Below, in pieces: positions 8,715 to 17,787 of a stretch of 57,640 nt of DNA; within the stretch, counting starts at the first letter, position 1, and the number at the start of each line of letters is the position of its first letter. Both the position numbers and the translations under genes were made by a program. This DNA comes from CAJBIL01 sp044359525. Its GTDB lineage: Bacteria > Pseudomonadota > Gammaproteobacteria > Burkholderiales > Rhodocyclaceae. The notes under the pieces were generated by a model. The model had not been told where the DNA came from. It searched no databases and saw only the letters and a program-made list of their open reading frames with translations. The stretch spans positions 1 to 57,640 of the forward strand of contig JBIKLY010000011.1 of the NCBI GenBank assembly GCA_044359525.1, in the 5' to 3' direction.

Positions 8715-10027
8715 GATTTCCTCCGCTCAGGGCGAATATAAATCGTCAGGCGCACGCCATCACTCTCCTCGAATTCCTGGATCTGACGGATCAGCTTGTC
8801 ATCGAGCAGGTAATCGGCGGCCAGCAGCAAAGCGCCGCCGCGACTGACCAGATCGCGCGCCATCGCCATCCCCGGCTTCAAATCAGCCGCAGCAATCGCG
8901 ATTTCGTTCGTGTGCTCTTTCTCGACCTTGCCGGTGAGCTGCACGAAGGCATCGACCACCAGGGGATCATAGCGCTTGCCACGTCCATCGACGACCAGCT
9001 TTTTGGCTTCTTCCGGACCAAGGCGGCGCGAGCCGACAATGCCGATCTGCAAGCCATCGAAATCATTGACCAGCGCCAGGATGCGCGCGCCAATCGGAAT
9101 CGCCTGCCCGGCCAAGGCATCGGGATAGCCTTGCCCGTCAAAACGCTCATGGTGCGAGCGGATCAGTTTGGCCACACCGCGCAATTCCTCCAGCGCCATC
9201 AGCGATTGCTCGCCCTTCACCGGATGCTTGCGATACAGGCCAAGGTCGTCGCCGCTCATCTGCGTTACCGCCCGGGTGAGCAACACATCCGGCAAACCGA
9301 TCTTGCCGATATCGTGCAGCAGACCGGCGACGAAGACATCCTGCGCATCGCGCGGCGAGAGCTCAAGTTTGTTGGCAATCTTGCGCGAGAGATCGGCAAC
9401 CCGGCGCGAATGCCCGGCGAGCGTCGCCTCACGCAGATCAATCAGGTTGGCAAAAACCTTGATCGAGGTCAGGAAGCTGTTCTTCAGTTTCTCGTTGGCG
9501 CCGGCCAGCTCGACCGTGCGCGCTTGAACCTTCACCTCCAGGCTGGCGTTGAGCTCCTTCAGTTCTTCGTTCTGGCGTAGCGTCAGCGCTTCGAGGCGCG
9601 TCTTCTCGCGCTCCAGCGCCTTGCGTTCGAGTGCGTGACGAACGACCAGCAGCATATCGTTGTCGTCCCACGGCTTCGAGATGTAGCGGAAGATCTGGCC
9701 CTTGTTGATCGCGTCGACCGTTGAAGCAATATCGGCGTAGCCGGTGAGCAGAATGCGGATGGTATCCGGCCAGCGCGCGCGCACCTGCGCAAGGAACTGC
9801 GCACCGTCCATTTCGGGCATGCGCATGTCGGAGATGACCAGATCAAAATGTTCGTTCTCCAGTGCCTGCAGGCCCGCAGCACCGCCATCGGCAACCGCCA
9901 CCTGATAGCCGCCCTGGCGGAAAAGGCGGCGTAGCGATGAGAGAATATTCGGCTCGTCGTCGACGCACAACAGCCGCCACGGCGGCGCTTCGTTGCCGGC
10001 TTCAACAGGCATGCTCGTTTCGCTCAT
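8711..10027 (-). CDS. Response regulator with HD-GYP domain (c-di-GMP phosphodiesterase)
   Basis: 438 aa, RpfG-like. The REC domain (about residues 17-135) has D67 in VISDMRMPEMDG and K in SKPWDDND. A coiled-coil linker (about 135-190) is followed by an HD-GYP domain with HDIGKIGLPD (about 238) and the complete signature HHERFDGQGYP (about 292-302), so c-di-GMP hydrolysis is expected. It lies downstream of a PAS-histidine kinase and a palindromic repeat. It opposes the GGDEF activity encoded at the head of the operon. Confidence 0.95.
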   Translation of the reverse strand: MSETSMPVEAGNEAPPWRLLCVDDEPNILSSLRRLFRQGGYQVAVADGGAAGLQALENEHFDLVISDMRMPEMDGAQFLAQVRARWPDTIRILLTGYADIASTVDAINKGQIFRYISKPWDDNDMLLVVRHALERKALEREKTRLEALTLRQNEELKELNASLEVKVQARTVELAGANEKLKNSFLTSIKVFANLIDLREATLAGHSRRVADLSRKIANKLELSPRDAQDVFVAGLLHDIGKIGLPDVLLTRAVTQMSGDDLGLYRKHPVKGEQSLMALEELRGVAKLIRSHHERFDGQGYPDALAGQAIPIGARILALVNDFDGLQIGIVGSRRLGPEEAKKLVVDGRGKRYDPLVVDAFVQLTGKVEKEHTNEIAIAAADLKPGMAMARDLVSRGGALLLAADYLLDDKLIRQIQEFEESDGVRLTIYIRPERRKS

Positions 10028-10062
10028 GCTGACGGCTCAGGGGCTGAGAACAAACCAAAGCC

Positions 10063-10173
10063 TTCACCGCAAAGGCGCAAAGGCGCAAAGATGCGCGAAG
10101 AAAATCCTCTATTTTTTAGTAACTTTGCTTTCATCTTCTTCGCGGCCTTCGCGTCTTTGCGCCTTTGCGGTGA
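10063..10173. repeat. Intergenic palindromic repeat, copy 4 (AAAG subtype)
   Basis: The left arm begins TTCACCGCAAAGGCGCAAAG and the right arm ends CGTCTTTGCGCCTTTGCGGT. The loop region (about 10105-10130) is AT-rich. It fills the 160-bp gap between the PAS-kinase and the REC-HD-GYP gene, the only large gap in an otherwise overlapping operon, so it could attenuate or process the transcript. Confidence 0.9.
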
Positions 10174-10187
10174 GTTCTTTGAATTTT

Positions 10188-12026
10188 TCACACGCTCTCA
10201 GGCGCGGATTCAACGTGCTTGATCGGCAGCGTGATGCGGAAGGTCGTTCCCTTGCCAACTTCGCTTTCCACATCGAGCGTGCCGTTATGCTGCCGGATAA
10301 TCCCGTGCGACAAGGAAAGCCCGAGGCCGGTGCCCTTGCCAATCGGCTTTGTGGTGAAAAACGGATCGAAGATCTTTTTCAGGATATCGGGCGGGATACC
10401 GCTACCGGTATCGGCAATCTCGATCCATACATTCTCGCCGGCACAGCCGCTGCGGATGGTGATTTTGCCGCGCGGCCCGTCACCCATGGCGTGCGCCGCA
10501 TTGACGCAGAGATTCATGACCACCTGATTGATCTGTGTCGGCAGGCACTCGACCTCGGGCAGCTCGCCGTATTCCTTGACCACCTCGGCCTTGTACTTGA
10601 TTTCGTTGGCGACGATATTGAGCGTCGAATCGATCCCCTGGTGCAGGTTCGCCCACTGATACTCAGCGGTGCTATCGACGTGCGAAAAATCTTTCAGATC
10701 CTGGACGATTTTCTTGACGCGGGTAATCCCCTCGCGCGACTCCTTCATCAGCTGCGGAATATCCTCGCGCAAAAATTCGATATCGAGCGACTTGCGCAGC
10801 GCCTTGACCCTGTCCAGCGTGGCGGGATCGCCGATGGCGTCTTCTGCCGCTTCATAGACGCTGAGCATCTCGAAAACGTCATCGAGATATTTTTCCAGCG
10901 CCCCGATATTCGAATGCACATAGCCGATCGGATTGTTGATCTCGTGCGCCACGCCGGCCGCCAGTTGGCCGATCGACGCGAGTTTCTCGGATTGCACCAG
11001 TTGCTGCTTGGTATCCGACAACTGGACATTCAGCTCGGTCAACTCGGTATAACGTTTGCGCAATTCCTGCTCAGCCGCTTCGCGCTGCGCGATGTCTTCC
11101 GCCAGCTCCTTGTTGCTCTCCGCCAACTGCTGCGTACGACGTTCAACGAGATCTTCCAACCCCGCCTGCGTCTTGCGCAAAGCATCCTCGGCAAGCCGGC
11201 GCTCGGTCACATCCTGCAAGGTTTCGATGGCGCCTACGATGCGTCCTTCACCATCGCGCAGCGGCGCAGCCGTGAAGAACAGCCAGCGCCCGCCCGTACC
11301 AAAATTCGGGAAAAAAGCTTCTGCCTCATACGCGCCGACGGCCACGGTCGAGCGCTTGAATAGTCCGTGATAAAGATTGTCAAAACCCGCCTCAATGGCA
11401 CCGTTAGCCACCAGATCGGCCATCACCGGACGTTCGGCCGGATAAAACGCCCGCCATTGCTGATTGGTACCGACCAACTCAGCGGCTGCCACGCCGGTAA
11501 TCTCGGCGCAGGCCTTGTTCCAGTGCGTCACTTCATGGCGAGCGTTGATCACGAAGGTCGGTACCGGGTTGCCGTCGATAATCTGCCCGAGTGCCTGCTG
11601 CATGTAGCGCTGCACGGCCAGGCTACGCTTGCGTTCGGTCAGGTCAGTCAGGGTCGCCACAATGGTCGGCAGCCCATCGAAATCGGTCAGCGCAACAAAC
11701 ACCTCGATCCAGCGCTCCTTGCCGGCTTTGGTGGCAACCCGAAACTCGTAGCGCGAATCAACCATTTCACCGCGCAAACGTGCCTCGCCGCGCTGCTTGA
11801 CCAAGTCGTGCGAAGCAGGATGGGCAAGGTCGTAAAAATCCATCGCCAGCAATTCGGCACGGCTGAATCCGGTCAAACCTTCCAGTGCCGTATTGGTATA
11901 AAGAATATGGCCGCCACGATGCAGCAGCACGGCCGCTCCGATTGTCTCGATCAATTTGAGAAAAGCCGAAGCCTGATCTTCCGATGGCACGGCAACTGGC
12001 GCTGCTGCAGTTTGTAACGACTCCAC
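10188..12026 (-). CDS. PAS-PAS sensor histidine kinase
   Basis: About 612 aa, soluble. It has two PAS domains (about residues 25-135, FLKLIETIGAAVLLHRGGHI; and about 150-275, with GRWLFFTAAPLRDGEG), a coiled coil to about 360, H-box ASIGQLAAGVAHEINNPIGY, then HATPase with NLCVNAAHAMGDG and GKGTGLGLSLSHGI. The GTG at 12026 has AAGGAG five bases upstream; the GTG at 12032 overlaps that site and is less likely. It follows the HDOD gene by 14 bp. The kinase core closely resembles the two other kinases in the operon. The ligand of the PAS domains is unknown. Confidence 0.93.
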   Translation of the reverse strand: MESLQTAAAPVAVPSEDQASAFLKLIETIGAAVLLHRGGHILYTNTALEGLTGFSRAELLAMDFYDLAHPASHDLVKQRGEARLRGEMVDSRYEFRVATKAGKERWIEVFVALTDFDGLPTIVATLTDLTERKRSLAVQRYMQQALGQIIDGNPVPTFVINARHEVTHWNKACAEITGVAAAELVGTNQQWRAFYPAERPVMADLVANGAIEAGFDNLYHGLFKRSTVAVGAYEAEAFFPNFGTGGRWLFFTAAPLRDGEGRIVGAIETLQDVTERRLAEDALRKTQAGLEDLVERRTQQLAESNKELAEDIAQREAAEQELRKRYTELTELNVQLSDTKQQLVQSEKLASIGQLAAGVAHEINNPIGYVHSNIGALEKYLDDVFEMLSVYEAAEDAIGDPATLDRVKALRKSLDIEFLREDIPQLMKESREGITRVKKIVQDLKDFSHVDSTAEYQWANLHQGIDSTLNIVANEIKYKAEVVKEYGELPEVECLPTQINQVVMNLCVNAAHAMGDGPRGKITIRSGCAGENVWIEIADTGSGIPPDILKKIFDPFFTTKPIGKGTGLGLSLSHGIIRQHNGTLDVESEVGKGTTFRITLPIKHVESAPESV

Positions 12027-12040
12027 AGACACTCCTTTGG

Positions 12041-12916
12041 TCAGGCAACCAGCATCTGGCAGGCGCCTTCAAACTGTGTTTCGACTTCGGCGAAAATTTC
12101 CTGATACACGTCTTCGTCGAGCGCCAGCGAATTCCACACCGCGCCACACAGCGGCGGAACAAAAAAACAGCTCCCCTCGGAAAATTCAAGCGCATGCGCC
12201 ATCCCATCGGCGACATGGACGACCCCGGACAGGCGCGAATGCGCTGCACCATCCAGCGAGTGATGCAGCGCCACCGCTTCCTGAATCAGCAAGGGAAATT
12301 TCCAGTGTGCGGTCAGTGCCTCACCGATCATCGCATGATCGATGCCGGTTACCGCACGCTCGGCATCAAGCAGCAGGCAATCGTGTTCGGTACGCCAGGC
12401 CAGTATCGCAGTGAGATGCGCCGGAAAGCACGTGGCCAGGACCAGGCGCCCGATGTCGTGCAGCAAGGCGGTGGTAAAGGCGTTCTCTTCGCTCAGCTTC
12501 AGCCGCTTGGCCAGCGCCCGCGCACAAAGCGCAGCGCCCATACTGTGCCGCCAGAACGCGCTGAAATCAAAACCCGGTACCGCATTACGCGGGGAAAAAC
12601 TACCCGTCACGGCGGCGGCCATCGCTAACGTACGCACACTACGCAAACCGAGTACGACGATCACGTCCTGGATCGACGTCACCTTGCCCTGCAGTCCATA
12701 AAACGATGAATTGGCGACACGCAGCATTTTCACCACCAGCGCCTGATCGCTGGCAATTTTTTTGGCCAGCAGATTGGTATCGACGTCCTCGTCACCAAGA
12801 CTCTGGATCAGTTCGAGAATCACCGCCGGCAAGGACGGCAGTGTGCCAATCCGGCCAATGACCTGTGCCAGTTCAAGCTTCATATCGGCCACTGGCAGCA
12901 CATCCTCGGTACTCAT
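12041..12916 (-). CDS. HDOD-domain signalling protein
   Basis: 291 aa. The HDOD domain opens with the typical LPSLPAVILELIQSLGDEDV and continues with ALVVKMLRVANSSFYGLQGKVTSIQDVIVVLGLRSVRTL. It has HD-like residues in LLHDIGRLVLAT but not the HD-GYP signature, so it is a protein-interaction output rather than a c-di-GMP phosphodiesterase. HDOD proteins often share operons with chemosensory or two-component modules. The start overlaps the small upstream gene by 4 bp (ATGA). Confidence 0.92.
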   Translation of the reverse strand: MSTEDVLPVADMKLELAQVIGRIGTLPSLPAVILELIQSLGDEDVDTNLLAKKIASDQALVVKMLRVANSSFYGLQGKVTSIQDVIVVLGLRSVRTLAMAAAVTGSFSPRNAVPGFDFSAFWRHSMGAALCARALAKRLKLSEENAFTTALLHDIGRLVLATCFPAHLTAILAWRTEHDCLLLDAERAVTGIDHAMIGEALTAHWKFPLLIQEAVALHHSLDGAAHSRLSGVVHVADGMAHALEFSEGSCFFVPPLCGAVWNSLALDEDVYQEIFAEVETQFEGACQMLVA

Positions 12917-13098
12917 GACGCTTGCCTCAGCCGATAGTCAATTACCATGCGCAGCAGCTGCCGGGCCGCCTCGCCATCGCCTGCAGAGTGAAAAAGCGAC
13001 GCTAGCCGCTGCTCGATCTGGGCGCGCAACGCGGCCTGATGCGCTGCATCGGCCGGCCTGACACCATCGCCCTGCGACTCTACGGTTTGACTATTCAT
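12913..13098 (-). CDS. Small hypothetical protein in the signalling operon
   Basis: 61 aa from MNSQTVESQG to RLRQAS, unrecognised. The N-terminus looks disordered; the rest (ALRAQIEQRLASLFHSAGDG, LLRMVIDYRLRQAS) is likely two amphipathic helices. The ATG at 13098 has AGGGA six bases upstream, whereas an ATG at 13119 would run into the preceding gene. The stop overlaps the HDOD start (ATGA). Tight packing on both sides supports a real gene, perhaps an adaptor. Confidence 0.65.
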   Translation of the reverse strand: MNSQTVESQGDGVRPADAAHQAALRAQIEQRLASLFHSAGDGEAARQLLRMVIDYRLRQAS

Positions 13099-13108
13099 CG
13101 CATTTCCC

Positions 13109-13942
13109 TCAATAAACAAACAACATCAGTTTGCCGTGTGATTGCGACTGCTCTCCCATTGCACGACAGGTCACCCGCCAGCTACGACCATCTTCCGACC
13201 AGTCGTACATACTGCCGTCGGCCGCAGCCACCAGCAACTGTAGCTCTGCCGGCAGGCAATCGCCGGCAAAACTGCCGACCAGCGGCAGGCCTTTACCGAT
13301 CAACCGATCGGCTTCAACGTTGGCAAAAACAATCATTCCCTCATCGTCAAAGCCAAGCACCGGCATCGGCACCCGTTGCAGGATTTCCTGCGCGACATTG
13401 AGCGTCACGCCATCAAGCGCCAGTTGCCGCTCGCGTTCGGCAAGCAGGATCTGCAACTGCGCGTTGGCTGCGGCCAGCTCCTGATAGGCCGCCTGCACCT
13501 GCTCGTGCAGACGCAGGTTGTCGTCAGCCAGCCCTTTGTGTCGAAAAGCCTCGGCAATATTGGCGCGCAACTGCTCGTCGTCCCACGGCTTGGTGAGAAA
13601 CTTGTAGATTGCGCCTTCATTGATTGCATCGGTGATCGATTGCAGCTCGGTATAGCCCGAGAGCACCATACGCACCGTATCGGGATACAGGGTTTTGACC
13701 TGACGCAGAAACTCCACGCCGGTCATGTTCGGCATGCGCTGGTCGGAGAGGATGACATCAACCGGATTTTGCGCCAGCAACTCCAGCCCATGCGCGCCGC
13801 CGTTGCCGATCAGGATTTCATAGCCATCCTTGCGCAGCAGGCGGCGCAAGGAGGCGAGAATATTTTCCTCGTCGTCGACCAGCAGCAGTGTGCGTTTACG
13901 CGTCGTGTCAGGCGCAGCTACCGTATTTGCGATATCGCTCAT
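13109..13942 (-). CDS. Response regulator with coiled coil and PAS-like C-terminal domain
   Basis: 277 aa. The REC domain (about residues 17-135) has LLVDDEENIL, phospho-acceptor in VILSDQRMPNMTG and K in FLTKPWDDEQL. A helical linker (about 140-185) leads to a PAS-like region (VPMPVLGFDDEGMIVFANVEAD). It carries no kinase, GGDEF or DNA-binding domain. The start overlaps the hemerythrin-kinase stop by 4 bp, making that kinase its likely partner. Confidence 0.9.
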   Translation of the reverse strand: MSDIANTVAAPDTTRKRTLLLVDDEENILASLRRLLRKDGYEILIGNGGAHGLELLAQNPVDVILSDQRMPNMTGVEFLRQVKTLYPDTVRMVLSGYTELQSITDAINEGAIYKFLTKPWDDEQLRANIAEAFRHKGLADDNLRLHEQVQAAYQELAAANAQLQILLAERERQLALDGVTLNVAQEILQRVPMPVLGFDDEGMIVFANVEADRLIGKGLPLVGSFAGDCLPAELQLLVAAADGSMYDWSEDGRSWRVTCRAMGEQSQSHGKLMLFVY

Positions 13943-15438
13943 GAATCCTCCGCCTGCCCGTTCAACGCCACAGAATCAACGGCCGGCATCAATACCATAG
14001 AATCAACGGCTGGCATCAACGGTAAACAAACCCGGAAACAACTCCCCTGACCGACCGTGCTGCTGACCTCGATCCGTCCGCTGTGATTGTGCACGATTGA
14101 ATAGGACATTGACAAGCCCAGCCCGGTACCTTCGCCGATCGGCTTGGTGGTAAAGAACGGTTCGAAGATACGCGATAGTTGCCCGCCCGGAATGCCGCAA
14201 CCGTTGTCACAGAACTCAACCCAGCCCCAGCCGTCTGCACTGCCGGTGCGGACGATAATCAGCCCGTGCTGCTCGATGGCTTGTGCGGCGTTGATCAGGA
14301 GGTTCATGAAAACCTGGTTGAGTTGCCCCGGATGGCAGCGCAGCGGCGGCAGATCGCCGTACTCGCGACGCAGCTCGGCCTTCTGCCGGACTTCGCTGAG
14401 TACGATGTTGATCGTACTGTTCAGCCCGGTGTGTAGATCGACGGTTTGCCAGCTGTCATCATCCAGCCGCGAGAAATCCTTCAGATCGTCAACAATGCGG
14501 GTCACCCGTCGCAAGCCGTCTCGCGACTCCGCGAGCAGGGTTTTGAGGTCACCCCGCAAGAAATCGAGGTCGCGATCCATCTTGATCCGATGGATCATCG
14601 CCAGCGCATGCGGATCGCGGGCAATCAGCGAATCGGTCGTGGCGTAGGCGTCGACAATAGCCAGCAGATCCTCCGAATATTCGCCAAGCATGGTCAGATT
14701 GGAGCTGACAAAGCCGATCGGATTATTGATCTCGTGCGCGACACCGGCAGCAAGCTGACCCACCGAGGCCATTTTTTCTTTCTGCAGCAGTTGCAGCTGG
14801 ACTGACTCAAGCCGCGTTAGCAAAGCCTGCAACTCATCACGTTGCGCCAGCAACTCGGCGTTGGCGTCCTGCAGCGCGCGCGTTCGCTCGGCAACCCGGT
14901 TTTCGAGGTCTGCATTGGCTGCCTGCAACTCGCTATTGGCTTTTGAGAGCGCATCCTGCAAATTCAAAAAAGCCGCCAGCATGGCGGCTTCGCTATCACT
15001 CTGCGGCACAGCATCGCGCAGACGTTGTGCACCGCTCGCAGCAAGCATACGGCGCGCGACATCCATGTCTTCGCCAAGAATATGAAGGATCAGCCAGGAC
15101 GCAAGAAAGCGATTCAGGGCATCGACGCGCTCAAGCGACACTTTGCCGGCACCCTTCATCTGCTCGATCTGCCGCACAAACTGCACATGCGATTCGTGAT
15201 GTTGTGCCATCACCTCCGGCGCGAGACGATGTTCGGCCATCAGGCTTTCTTCGTCCGAAAAATGCACCAGCGCGTAATCGAGCAAGGCGGCGTAAAGCCG
15301 GTCCAGGTCGGCCAATTCACCTTGTGAAATCCTGTCACCCAGCCCGTTGATCAGATCGACCAGCCGGCGATGCTGCGTGTCCATACGCAATATCCCGGTT
15401 TCGTAGCGCGCGTTCCAGACGAAAGTCTGCATGGTCAT
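13939..15438 (-). CDS. Hemerythrin-domain sensor histidine kinase
   Basis: 499 aa. An N-terminal bacteriohemerythrin (about residues 5-130) shows the di-iron ligand pattern: MDTQHRRL, HFSDEESLMAEH, AQHHESH and HILGEDMD. Such domains bind O2 and may sense O2, NO or redox state. A coiled coil (about 160-225) follows, then H-box ASVGQLAAGVAHEINNPIGF and HATPase (FMNLLINAAQAIEQHG, GEGTGLGLSMSYSI). The start overlaps the upstream GGDEF-EAL gene (ATGA); a second ATG at 15432 has better spacing from AAGGA. The last residues contain a tandem 9-residue duplication. Confidence 0.94.
   Translation of the reverse strand: MTMQTFVWNARYETGILRMDTQHRRLVDLINGLGDRISQGELADLDRLYAALLDYALVHFSDEESLMAEHRLAPEVMAQHHESHVQFVRQIEQMKGAGKVSLERVDALNRFLASWLILHILGEDMDVARRMLAASGAQRLRDAVPQSDSEAAMLAAFLNLQDALSKANSELQAANADLENRVAERTRALQDANAELLAQRDELQALLTRLESVQLQLLQKEKMASVGQLAAGVAHEINNPIGFVSSNLTMLGEYSEDLLAIVDAYATTDSLIARDPHALAMIHRIKMDRDLDFLRGDLKTLLAESRDGLRRVTRIVDDLKDFSRLDDDSWQTVDLHTGLNSTINIVLSEVRQKAELRREYGDLPPLRCHPGQLNQVFMNLLINAAQAIEQHGLIIVRTGSADGWGWVEFCDNGCGIPGGQLSRIFEPFFTTKPIGEGTGLGLSMSYSIVHNHSGRIEVSSTVGQGSCFRVCLPLMPAVDSMVLMPAVDSVALNGQAEDS
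13972..14025. repeat. 27-bp tandem duplication inside the hemerythrin-kinase C-terminus
   Basis: Two 27-bp units, 13972-13998 and 13999-14025, both begin AGAATCAACGGC and are alike for about 21 bases. They encode two LMPAVDS-type 9-residue units after the kinase domain. Length is in frame, so the gene stays intact. A likely slippage product. Confidence 0.75.
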
Positions 15439-17654
15439 TCCTTATCGGATGGCACGGCCAGCGGCGTCCGTGCGGCCTGCTCCTGCGCCTGATGAACAAA
15501 GGCGTAGTGAATCTGTTCACGCAGTTGCTCATCATCCCACGGTTTGCTGAGAAACCTGAAAATGGCGCCGCGATTGATCGCGCCAGTCACCGAAGCCAGA
15601 TCACTATGGCCCGTCAGCACCATGCGCACGGTATTGGGGTAGAGCTCTTTGACGCGACTGAGAAATTCGGTGCCGCTCATCTGCGGCATGCGCTGATCGG
15701 AAACAATGACCTGCACGTCGTTCAGCCCGAGCAGTTCAAGTGCGTCGGCACCCGAGGTGGCCGTCAGGATGCGATAGCCGCTGCGCCGCAGCAGGCGTTT
15801 GAGCGCATTGAGAATATCTGGCTCATCATCGACCAGCAGCAGGGTACGCAGTGCGGTGTCGGCCGCACCGCTGGGCAGCGGCAGGCGGGCTGCGCTCTTG
15901 ACGAAGGCCCGGAAATCATCGGCCGGCAGCGGCCGCGCGAACAGATAGCCCTGCAACTGATCGCAGTGCTGGTTACGCAGGTAGAGCATCTGGCTTTCGC
16001 TTTCGACGCCCTCGGCCACGACGTACAGATGCAGACTGTGCGCCATGGCAATGACGGCGCTGGCGATCAGCGCATCATCGGGCTCGGTGGTGATGTTCTG
16101 CACAAAGGAACGGTCAATTTTCAGGCAGTCGAAAGGAAACTGCTTGAGGTAACCGAGGCTCGAATAGCCCGTGCCGAAGTCATCCATCGCCAGCGTGACG
16201 CCGAGCGCCTTGATCCGGCACAGCACGCTCGCTGCAACATCGAGATTGTGCATGACCATCGACTCGGTGACCTCGATCTGTAGCCATTTCGGCTCAAGCC
16301 CGGCGTCTTGCAGGGCCTGTGCGATGATTTCGACAATATTCTCCTGACGGCACTGGCGTGCCGACAGGTTGACCGCCACGGTCAGCGCTGGCAGCCCCTC
16401 GCTTTGCCAGCGCGCTGCCTGCCGGCAGGCTTCGCGCAGGACCCATTCGCCAATCGGCAGGATGATCCCGGACTCTTCGGCGAGCGGGATGAAGTCGTTT
16501 GGCGGCACCAGCCCGCGCACCGGGTGCTGCCAGCGGATCAGCGCCTCGGCACCGCAAATTTCGCCGGAATACAGGTCGGCCTTGGGCTGGTAATAAAGCT
16601 TCAGCTCGTCGTGCTCCAACGCCTGGCGCAAGCCGGCTTCCAGCTCGGCCATTTGCTGTGCTCGTACATTGAGCTCCTGCGCGCAGCAGCCGAAACCGTT
16701 GCGACCGCCCGCCTTGACCTGATACATGGCGAGATCGGCGAGGCGCAGCAGGGACGCCCCGTCGGTGCCGTCCTGCGGGTAAAAACTGAGGCCAATACTG
16801 GGTGTAACAAAGAGCTCGCGACCATCGATGACAAACGATTGCGTCAAGAGCGCAAGCAGTTTCCGGGCGACCGACGTTGCATCTTCATGCTTTGCAAGCT
16901 CGGTCAGAACGAGGACAAACTCGTCGCCACCGAGGCGGGCCACGGTATCGCCTTCGCGAATGCTTTGTTCGAGGCGCCTCGCGACCTCCTTGAGCAAGCG
17001 ATCGCCCAGGGCATGACCGAGGCTGTCATTGACCTGCTTGAAACGGTCCAGATCGATCAGCAGAACAGCGGCAATGGTGCCGTCGCGCGCGCTGCGCGTC
17101 ACCGCCTGATCTAGCCGGTCGGCAAGCAGCGTGCGGTTGGCAAGACCGGTCAAGGTATCGTGTGTCGCCAGATGCGCCAACTGGTCTTCGCGCATTACGC
17201 GCTCGCTGACATCGTCAAAAATACTGACGAAATGCGTGATTTCACCGTCGTCGCCGGGCACCGGGGCAACCGACAACTGGTTCCAGAAGGGCGAACCATC
17301 GGCACGAAAACACTGTACTACGGCCAGCCCCGCGCAACGCGAGCGCAGCGCCTGTCGAATAAGATCAAGCGCCGGCTGATCAAGTGCTTCACCGAGCAAA
17401 AAACGCGCGTTACGACCGATCACCGCGCTAGCCGGATAACCGGTGATGCGCTCGAAAGCCGGGTTGACGTAGATGATCGGGTGCTGCGGCGAAACGGCAT
17501 CGGTCATCATGATGCCGTTTGATGAAGCCTCGACGGCACGCACGAATAGCTGCAAACGGTGTTGTCCTGACTGAGCGTGCAGGAGATCGACACTCAGCGC
17601 CTGGTCGGTGCTGGTGGAAGCAGACTGCTCAACATCATGCGTCGGCACGCTCAC
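15435..17654 (-). CDS. LOV-like PAS - GGDEF - EAL - REC protein (c-di-GMP turnover)
   Basis: About 739 aa. A PAS domain (about residues 35-150) looks like a LOV domain (NPAFERITGY, IGRNARFLLG, GSPFWNQLSVAP), but the photoactive Cys of the usual GRNCRFL motif is Ala. Next come an intact GGDEF (RLGGDEFVLV, about 242), an EAL domain (GAEALIRW, about 370; DDFGTGYSSLGYL) and a C-terminal REC (LLVDDEPDIL, VIVSDQRMPQMSG, LSKPWDDEQL). A C-terminal REC on a GGDEF-EAL protein is unusual and suggests control by the operon's kinases. GTG at 17654 has AAAGG nine bases upstream; a TTG at 17684 is an alternative. First gene of the signalling operon. Confidence 0.94.
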   Translation of the reverse strand: MSVPTHDVEQSASTSTDQALSVDLLHAQSGQHRLQLFVRAVEASSNGIMMTDAVSPQHPIIYVNPAFERITGYPASAVIGRNARFLLGEALDQPALDLIRQALRSRCAGLAVVQCFRADGSPFWNQLSVAPVPGDDGEITHFVSIFDDVSERVMREDQLAHLATHDTLTGLANRTLLADRLDQAVTRSARDGTIAAVLLIDLDRFKQVNDSLGHALGDRLLKEVARRLEQSIREGDTVARLGGDEFVLVLTELAKHEDATSVARKLLALLTQSFVIDGRELFVTPSIGLSFYPQDGTDGASLLRLADLAMYQVKAGGRNGFGCCAQELNVRAQQMAELEAGLRQALEHDELKLYYQPKADLYSGEICGAEALIRWQHPVRGLVPPNDFIPLAEESGIILPIGEWVLREACRQAARWQSEGLPALTVAVNLSARQCRQENIVEIIAQALQDAGLEPKWLQIEVTESMVMHNLDVAASVLCRIKALGVTLAMDDFGTGYSSLGYLKQFPFDCLKIDRSFVQNITTEPDDALIASAVIAMAHSLHLYVVAEGVESESQMLYLRNQHCDQLQGYLFARPLPADDFRAFVKSAARLPLPSGAADTALRTLLLVDDEPDILNALKRLLRRSGYRILTATSGADALELLGLNDVQVIVSDQRMPQMSGTEFLSRVKELYPNTVRMVLTGHSDLASVTGAINRGAIFRFLSKPWDDEQLREQIHYAFVHQAQEQAARTPLAVPSDKE

Positions 17655-17787
17655 TGCTCTCGACCTTTCGAATGCGGCAATCAATGCGATGGGATATTTT
17701 TACCTGCCAATGTTGCAGTGTAAAGCTACTTTATTGACACGCAAGGCATTTTTTAGTTGCGTCCGGCAAACGGCTTGGACGGGCACC

